Shown here one piece after another: positions 22,972 to 27,246 of a stretch of DNA of 27,246 nt (the first letter of the stretch is position 1; every line of letters begins with the position of its first letter). The DNA is taken from NCBI GenBank assembly GCA_964614245.1, contig CAZTKU010000014.1:1-27246 (forward strand), read 5' to 3'. The notes beneath the pieces were generated by a model. It saw nothing but the letters and a program-made list of their open reading frames with translations. It did not search any database and was not told where the DNA came from. The translations under genes were made by a program, and so were the position numbers. The stretch is from VGWB01 sp964614245. GTDB taxonomy: Bacteria; Bacteroidota; Ignavibacteria; UBA10030.

Positions 22972-23280
22972 TTAGCTCGTTGGATTTGAAGGAGGAGCGT
23001 GAGGGTAGACTGAGTAGAGGAGAAAACGATAGGAAACTGGATTAGGCTGCGGAGCGGCTATGCAGGTCGGAATGAACGGCGGGATGATGAAGTCGGAGGC
23101 GTCATCTGCTGTCGATGTGTAGCTGGTCTGCTGGAATCTGCAGATGGGGCAGTCGTCCCGAATTGTTCCATTGTCGTGATGATGGAATGAGGAAATGGAT
23201 AGACAGAAAAGGAAGAGTGCGACGGCACTTAACGTCGCAGCGGCTTTCCTGATCTCCCTATGTGTTCTCCGGGTCCACAT
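22972..23280 (-). CDS. Small secreted HHHD/CPIC protein, first gene of the metal-uptake operon
   Basis: 102 residues. RKAAATLSAVALFLFCLSIS is a signal peptide or anchor segment, followed by SFHHHDNGTIRDDCPICRFQ. The HHHD plus CPIC pair resembles DUF2946-like periplasmic proteins seen next to metal and heme receptors. The C-terminal half is Pro-rich and unrecognised. AAGGA lies very close to the ATG. His and Cys could chelate Zn2+ or Cu+. It lies 181 bp upstream of the barrel gene in the same direction; a metal chaperone or sensor role is inferred. Confidence 0.65.
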   Translation of the reverse strand: MWTRRTHREIRKAAATLSAVALFLFCLSISSFHHHDNGTIRDDCPICRFQQTSYTSTADDASDFIIPPFIPTCIAAPQPNPVSYRFLLYSVYPHAPPSNPTS

Positions 23281-23503
23281 TTCCTTCTGTGAATGATAGC
23301 GTTTTCCCCGTTCTTTGTCAATCGCGGCCTCGAAGAAACAAGCCGGTCTGGTGGACAGGACGGATTAACTGCTCCCCGGGAAAATGCATTGCTCATTGGC
23401 CTGAAAGCGCCATCTTCGGCCATAAGACCGCACGTTGATCTTGTTACGTCCAGCGATGAGCAAAAGCGACGCTGGCACCATCGTTGTCCTTTTTCCTCTT
23501 CAC
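23281..23503. other. Intergenic region, likely promoter of the metal-uptake genes
   Basis: 223 bp between the DUF6483-type gene and the HHHD/CPIC gene. No gene seen. I looked for a Zur-type dyad and found no convincing one. Confidence 0.35.
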
Positions 23504-24160
23504 TCATGTTCTCTTTAACCATCCCTCCAGGTCCTTCATGCTCTGTTCAACTTCACGGCGGGGGAGGTTCCCTTTCTGGAGCTCTTCGTCGGTTTTCGTT
23601 CGGAGGCGCTGGTAGAACCTCATTCCCTCCCGGACGAACTCCGGATCCTCCTGAATGACTTCAAACAGGATATTTTCAGCCAGGTCAAACTTCCCGACGT
23701 CTTCATAGTATCGAAACAGCTTGCGCTGAAGCGTCAACGGAAGTTCATACTTCAGGACTTCCCGGATCGTGCACTCAACCTTGTCAAAATACTCTTTGGG
23801 TAGGGTTCCGGTTCCCTGCAGCAGTAACTCAAGGAACAGGCTCAGTGACGTCACGTAACAGTGATGACTCATAGCCTCGCGCCCTTGAAGGGCGTTGACC
23901 TCTGCCGTTATGCGCAGGAGCTCGGCCGCGGCAACGCATCTCACCGCATCAAAGCGGTCACCAAGGCTCATCAGGCGGATGATCTCCCTGTCCGAAAGCG
24001 ATGTCAGTAATCGTGCGTCCATCCCGATTAACTGCCTGGACGAGAGCTGGATTTCCTCCAGGGCCTGATCGAAGTGATTCACTTCACTGAGTTTAAGCAC
24101 CCTGGCAACGACCTGCGCCAGCTGGTGGATCATACGCAGGAAGTAGTCTCTTGTGATCAA
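23504..24160 (-). CDS. DUF6483-type helical protein
   Basis: 218 residues from a TTG at 24160, chosen because GGAGGA lies 8 nt upstream; the ATG at 24280 would add a 40-residue leader with no family resemblance. The protein begins ITRDYFLRMIHQLAQVVARVL and has FDQALEEIQLSSRQLIGMDA with LLTSLSDREIIRLM, which I recognise as the DUF6483 pattern. The remainder is all-helical and TPR-like (YYEDVGKFDLAENILFEVIQ, EDPEFVREGMRFYQRLRTKT). Its last ~50 residues are duplicated at 15832-16008. Function unknown; probably a cytosolic scaffold. Divergent from the metallophosphoesterase gene. Confidence 0.75.
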   Translation of the reverse strand: MITRDYFLRMIHQLAQVVARVLKLSEVNHFDQALEEIQLSSRQLIGMDARLLTSLSDREIIRLMSLGDRFDAVRCVAAAELLRITAEVNALQGREAMSHHCYVTSLSLFLELLLQGTGTLPKEYFDKVECTIREVLKYELPLTLQRKLFRYYEDVGKFDLAENILFEVIQEDPEFVREGMRFYQRLRTKTDEELQKGNLPRREVEQSMKDLEGWLKRT

Positions 24161-24362
24161 CGCAAAAGTCCTCCGATCCCAATCGTCCACCAAAGTACCT
24201 GTTGAAGGAGGGAAAAACAAGCACCAGCTTCCAGGCACGAAGTCCTGGTTTCCAAATCCGAAGCAAATCCGAATTTTCAAATGTCGAAACTTCTGACGAT
24301 CTTAACCCGAGAATGGGAGTTTGGAGTTTACAGTTTTTAGCTCTGGGTTCCGAGTCTTGAGC
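24161..24362. other. Divergent intergenic region with short tandem repeats
   Basis: 202 bp between a minus-strand and a plus-strand gene. Contains CAAATCCGAA twice in tandem (24253-24262 and 24264-24273) and GGAGTTT twice (24316-24329). No gene seen; promoters in both directions are expected but not assigned. Confidence 0.45.
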
Positions 24363-25013
24363 ATGCGTATTCTGGCATTCACCGATATTCATGGTGCATA
24401 CCCCACCGTTGAGGACATTCTCTCCAAGGAAACGTCCTTCGATGCCATCATCATCGGCGGCGACATCACCACCCACGGCACGGCACGGGAGGCGGAGGAG
24501 GCTCTTCGCCGCTTCAGCAGATTCAACAAGCCTCTCCTCGTTGTTGCAGGGAACATGGACCCTCCCGCTCTTGACTCAACACTTGGCAATCTCGGTGTGG
24601 GGATCAACGCAAGAGGTATCGTGATGGGCAACGTCGGGTATTTCGGCGTCTCAGGCTCACCGTTTACCCCGATGCACACTCCGTATGAGATCTCAGAAGA
24701 AGAAATCAAGAAGAGGGCGGAAGCAGGGTGGCTTGACATTCAAGCTGCGCGATGGAAGATCTTTGTGCCGCATGCTCCCCCCCACAAGACGAAGCTTGAC
24801 AAGATTTTTCTTGGCAAACACGTGGGCAGCACGGCGGTAAGGGAATTCATCGAGCAACACCAGCCCGATGTTGTCGTCTGCGGGCACATCCATGAAGCTC
24901 GAGGAGTCGATACGCTGGGCAAGACAACAATGGTCAACTGCGGAGCAGCGGGAAAGGGATACTACGCAATCATCGAGATCGGCAATACAGTGGCTGTTCA
25001 ACTGGCCGGATGA
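24363..25013 (+). CDS. Calcineurin-like metallophosphoesterase
   Basis: 216 residues from the ATG at 24363. All family metal-binding motifs are in order: FTDIHG (D and H near 8-10), IIGGDITTHG (Asp near 33), VAGNMD (about 57-62), VPHAPPH (His near 137) and GHIHEARG (near 178). These coordinate two metal ions for hydrolysis of phosphoesters. It resembles small YfcE/ICC-like archaeal and bacterial phosphodiesterases. The substrate is unknown. The final TGA overlaps the start of the HAD gene (ATGA). Confidence 0.9.
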   Translation: MRILAFTDIHGAYPTVEDILSKETSFDAIIIGGDITTHGTAREAEEALRRFSRFNKPLLVVAGNMDPPALDSTLGNLGVGINARGIVMGNVGYFGVSGSPFTPMHTPYEISEEEIKKRAEAGWLDIQAARWKIFVPHAPPHKTKLDKIFLGKHVGSTAVREFIEQHQPDVVVCGHIHEARGVDTLGKTTMVNCGAAGKGYYAIIEIGNTVAVQLAG

Positions 25014-25651
25014 CGATGAGCCGAAAACTGAAACTTGTTCTGTTCGATCTGGGGAACGTACTGGTGTATATCCACCCGGAAGCGTTTCTGCAGACGCTCG
25101 GCATTGATACGCCGGAAAATCGGCAATACTACCACCCGTCTGTGATCGAGATCGTCAAACGCTATGAGCGGGGCGATGATGGAACGGAGCGATATTTGGA
25201 TCAGCTCGAGGTATTGCTCAATGGACGCGGTGCCCCACACAATCCCGCGGGGAAGAAATTCAATCGAGACGAATTGACACGCGCGATGCTCACCGTGATC
25301 GGTCAGCCTGTTGCCGGAATGGAGGAACTTGTTCGCCGCGTGGGTCAATCAGTGCCGGTCGGCTTGCTCAGCAATACGAATCCGTTGCACTACGAACTTT
25401 GTCAGAGCAATCTCCCCGTCCTCCGTCTTATCCCTCTTCACCTACTTTCATTTCAACTCCGTTCCCTGAAGCCGGAGCCGGCGATCTTCAAGAAGGTGCT
25501 GCAGCGAGTTCGCATCACGGCCGCCGATATTCTCTACATCGACGACCTTGAGGAAAACCTGAGGGCTGCTGAAGAAGCGGGTTTCACTTCCCATCTCTTT
25601 CGCGACAGATCGCAGCTTCAAGCACTTCTCCGAGACCTGACCTTAATCTAG
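25010..25651 (+). CDS. HAD-superfamily hydrolase (subfamily IA, YihX-like)
   Basis: 213 residues. Motif I is LVLFDLGNVLVYI with the nucleophile Asp, motif II the Ser in GLLSNTNP, motif III the Lys in RSLKPEPAIFKKVL, and motif IV ILYIDDLEENLRAAEEAG. The DxGNV form of motif I is typical of YihX-like sugar-phosphate phosphatases. The cap is helical (about 25-110). Overlap with the metallophosphoesterase gene suggests a two-phosphatase operon. Substrate not readable. Two ATG codons lie close together (25010, 25016); the first is chosen for the overlap. Confidence 0.88.
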   Translation: MTMSRKLKLVLFDLGNVLVYIHPEAFLQTLGIDTPENRQYYHPSVIEIVKRYERGDDGTERYLDQLEVLLNGRGAPHNPAGKKFNRDELTRAMLTVIGQPVAGMEELVRRVGQSVPVGLLSNTNPLHYELCQSNLPVLRLIPLHLLSFQLRSLKPEPAIFKKVLQRVRITAADILYIDDLEENLRAAEEAGFTSHLFRDRSQLQALLRDLTLI

Positions 25652-26115
25652 ATCCAAGGATCGGGACGTCTCGCTCTCCTCGACTCTCTTAACCTGGAGT
25701 TTTTGCTCTTTACCGCTTCTGCTGCAGAGCAACAAAGTTGACGCCGTCGAACCCTGCCACCCCCGGGCAATTGGTTCGGCGTTGCTCATGTCGTTGACGC
25801 GCAAGCTCTTCTTGCAGCCGCATAGTTTGCGACCGAACTTAAGGGCACCGACCGAGGGTCGTCCGGGTATCTTCACCGCTTATGATCGGCTCAATAACTG
25901 GAATGTGAGAAGAAGGTTTCATCCTCTCACACACGATGTCGTCCCGTCTGATCATCCCATTCATCCCACCCCACGGAATAGCCGGCGATGCCGCCGGGGC
26001 AGACAGGTTTCATCTAAACACCACAAAGTGGGGATTCTCCCCCTATCAAGGAAACCCAACGTTTTCAACACTTTTCCAACCGATTCAAAAAACCCTTTGT
26101 TTTCTATGATTTTTG
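25652..26115. other. Long non-coding stretch with several stem-loops, candidate structured RNA or element
   Basis: No credible gene. At least five stem-loops occur: a 61-bp element at 25727-25787; GCAAG-CTCTT-CTTGC (25801-25815); CGACC-GAG-GGTCG (25849-25861); TGTGAGA/TCTCACA (25904-25910, 25925-25931); CCGGCG-ATGC-CGCCGG (25982-25997). GGTTTCATC occurs twice as a direct repeat (25915-25923, 26006-26014). On the minus strand the bases around 25765-25745 read GGGGTGGCAGGGTTCGACGG, which resembles the 5' end of tmRNA, but a tag reading frame and a matching 3' acceptor strand were not found. Confidence 0.4.
25727..25787. repeat. 61-bp imperfect inverted repeat with one-sided bulges
   Basis: Outer arms GAGCAAC (25727-25733) and GTTGCTC (25781-25787). 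Inside are GCCG/CGGC, AACC/GGTT and TGCC/GGCA around a 7-nt loop. The unpaired bases fall mostly on one side (8 nt and 3 nt on the left arm). The geometry recalls integron attC sites, but the right arm GTTGCTC does not fit the GTTRRRY core, so it is left unnamed. Confidence 0.5.
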
Positions 26116-26118
26116 TAC

Positions 26119-26146
26119 TTGACTTTGATAGCCAATTCCGTAAATT
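26119..26146 (+). promoter_or_regulatory. Probable mraZ promoter
   Basis: -35 TTGACT (26119-26124), 16-bp spacer, -10 TAAATT (26141-26146). It lies directly upstream of the MraZ-type repeats, about 80 bp before the mraZ start codon. Confidence 0.5.
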
Positions 26147-26156
26147 TCCATGCCGT

Positions 26157-26181
26157 GTGGGGAAAAGTGGGGAATATGGGG
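26157..26181 (+). promoter_or_regulatory. MraZ-type direct repeats upstream of mraZ
   Basis: Three TGGGG units start at 26158, 26168 and 26177 (spacing 10 and 9 bp), just after the predicted -10. MraZ is known to bind direct repeats of TGGGN at one-helical-turn spacing in its own promoter, so this looks like an autorepression site for the cell-division cluster. Confidence 0.7.
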
Positions 26182-26226
26182 TAGTTTTTTTCCAATAAAA
26201 TCAGGCACTTCTGAAGGCACCGTTTC

Positions 26227-26676
26227 ATGTCTTCGTTCAAGGGGCGGTATTCCTATTCTGTGGACAACAAAGGGCGCATCGCTCTCCCCGCAAAGCTCCG
26301 CAGGAGCGTCTCCCCCGGAGCAAATGAGACCTTCATCATCACGCGTGGGTTCGAGCAATGTCTTTTTGTGTACCCCCAGGATGAGTGGGCAAAAGTCGAA
26401 GACTCGATCCGCGGCCTCTCCCCATCCAATCCCCAACACCGATTCTTCGTTCGAACACTTCTGCAGTGGGCTGTTGACTGTCAGCTGGACAGTCAGGCTC
26501 GGATTACCATACCGCAGGATCTCTTGAAATTTGCCGGGATCGAAAATGAAGTTCTGATCCTTGGGGTTCTCGAGCGTGTCGAAGTCTGGAACCCGAAAAT
26601 CTATGAAGTTTACATGAACAACCAGCCGGCGACGTACGAGACCGTTGCCGAGGTTGTTCTGAAGCCAACCTCTTAA
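26227..26676 (+). CDS. mraZ: MraZ transcriptional regulator
   Basis: 149 residues with two AbrB-like MraZ repeats. The first starts FKGRYSYSVDNKGRIALPAK and includes the D-x-K-G-R-I-x-L-P core; the second is DCQLDSQARITIPQDLLKFA. FIITRGFEQCLFVYPQDEW matches the family linker. MraZ represses the dcw (division and cell wall) cluster through repeats upstream of itself, which are visible here. SD AAGG lies 9 nt upstream of the ATG. The next gene is rsmH in canonical order. Confidence 0.97.
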   Translation: MSSFKGRYSYSVDNKGRIALPAKLRRSVSPGANETFIITRGFEQCLFVYPQDEWAKVEDSIRGLSPSNPQHRFFVRTLLQWAVDCQLDSQARITIPQDLLKFAGIENEVLILGVLERVEVWNPKIYEVYMNNQPATYETVAEVVLKPTS

Positions 26677-26677
26677 G

Positions 26678-27246
26678 TTGGCACAAGCGGCTGTGCGTCT
26701 GGCATCGTATCATACGCCGGTCCTTCGCAGCGAAGTCCTCTCGCTGCTCATCACATCGACCGGCGGTGTGTACGTCGATGCCACGCTCGGGGGAGGCGGC
26801 CATGCTGAAGCGATTCTCCAACGGCTTGATCCCACCGGGAAACTGGTCGGCATTGACGCCGACGCTGACGCCATCCACATTGCAGCAGAAAAATTGTCGC
26901 ATGGTGGCGAACGGCTCGTTATCGTCCACGACAATTTTCGGAACATTTCATCCGCGCTATCGCAGAGGGGATTCAACCAAGTCAACGGCATACTGTTCGA
27001 TCTCGGCGTCTCATCGTACCAGCTCGATGAGCCATCGAAGGGATTCAGCTTTCGCGGCGATGACCGGCTCGATATGAGGATGGATCGCTCGCAAACCCTT
27101 GATGCTCATGAGGTCGTGAACCGGTACAACGAGAGAGAGCTGGCGGATATTTTCTGGAAGTACGGCGAAGAGAAAGCATCCCGAGCGACGGCACGTGCAG
27201 TTGTTCACCACAGGGCACGATCGGTTATTGAGACAACCGGAGACCT
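26678..27246 (+). CDS. rsmH: 16S rRNA (cytosine(1402)-N4)-methyltransferase RsmH, 5' part (cut by right edge)
   Basis: About 189 codons are visible. YHTPVLRSEVLSLL is the family N-terminus, followed by VYVDATLGGGGHAEAIL (SAM-binding motif I), GKLVGIDADADAI, GILFDLGVSSYQLD and FSFRGDDRLDMRMD, all diagnostic of RsmH (formerly MraW). It methylates N4 of C1402 in 16S rRNA. No ATG is present near the start. A TTG at 26678 lies one base after the mraZ stop and would be coupled; a GTG at 26693 is the alternative. Second gene of the dcw cluster. Confidence 0.95.
   Translation, partial: MAQAAVRLASYHTPVLRSEVLSLLITSTGGVYVDATLGGGGHAEAILQRLDPTGKLVGIDADADAIHIAAEKLSHGGERLVIVHDNFRNISSALSQRGFNQVNGILFDLGVSSYQLDEPSKGFSFRGDDRLDMRMDRSQTLDAHEVVNRYNERELADIFWKYGEEKASRATARAVVHHRARSVIETTGD

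Noticed and set aside
23281..23503. Zur operator before the HHHD/CPIC gene
   Set aside because: No convincing AT-rich dyad of the Zur type could be found by eye.
25400..25765. Complete tmRNA on the minus strand
   Set aside because: Only the 5'-end-like GGTTCGACGG segment is present; downstream lies the HAD gene, and no tag frame or complementary acceptor 3' end was found.
25643..25876. 77-codon minus-strand frame across the stem-loop region
   Set aside because: It runs over inverted repeats, lacks a good start context and looks like translated structured DNA instead of protein.

Overview
The window is about 27 kb of a draft bacterial chromosome; a run of exactly 100 Ns at 2725-2824 marks a scaffold gap. 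G+C is moderate (roughly mid-50s %). Coding is dense, with many 4-nt ATGA start/stop overlaps and several TTG or GTG starts. The gene content (a short histone H1-like Hc1 protein, DUF6483-type protein, GH20 and alpha-amylase glycosidases, mraZ-rsmH at the right edge, the FeoB variant) suggests a Gram-negative member of the Bacteroidota/Ignavibacteria (FCB) side of the tree. This is an inference from gene style, not a marker-gene result. I saw no rRNA, tRNA, CRISPR array or insertion sequence.

Layout. 1-2265: a membrane spermidine-synthase-like protein (cut by the left edge) coupled to a secreted protein-isoaspartate methyltransferase. 2488-2961: a broken alpha-amylase remnant spanning the N gap. 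3010-4332: a CNNM/CBS/CorC ion-efflux-type protein. 4608-7502: a large, divergent SF1-type ATPase with a coiled-coil insertion. 7820-12100: a small membrane protein, a secreted GH20 hexosaminidase-type enzyme, an H1-like DNA-binding protein and a short-chain dehydrogenase, all on the minus strand. 12341-15695 (plus strand): an iron block of feoA, feoB, a Cys-rich zinc-ribbon peptide, a DUF59/MIP18 Fe-S assembly protein, an IsdG/HmoA-type heme monooxygenase and a 43-residue membrane micropeptide.

15832-19803 (minus strand): a thiol and metal-cofactor cluster. It holds a 58-residue duplicate of a protein tail, a DJ-1/PfpI protein, a DUF6125-type Cys protein, a CGGC-domain protein, a class I methyltransferase, a His-rich NifX-like protein, its likely DUF134 regulator, a 28-bp perfect palindrome at that regulator's promoter, and a frameshifted second nifX-like gene. 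19864-23280 (minus): a zinc/manganese uptake locus with permease, binding protein, outer-membrane barrel and a small secreted HHHD/CPIC protein, but no ATPase. 23504-25651: a DUF6483-type protein, then a metallophosphoesterase and HAD phosphatase pair. 25652-26226 is a long non-coding stretch with several stem-loops, followed by the mraZ promoter with MraZ-type repeats, mraZ, and the start of rsmH.

The common theme of 12-23 kb is metal homeostasis: ferrous iron import, heme iron release, Fe-S assembly and zinc import. The most unusual items are the divergent ATPase, the domain-sized duplication of the DUF6483-type C-terminus, the decayed nifX copy that now carries the promoter and palindrome of the DUF134 gene, and the structured 61-bp element near 25727-25787.
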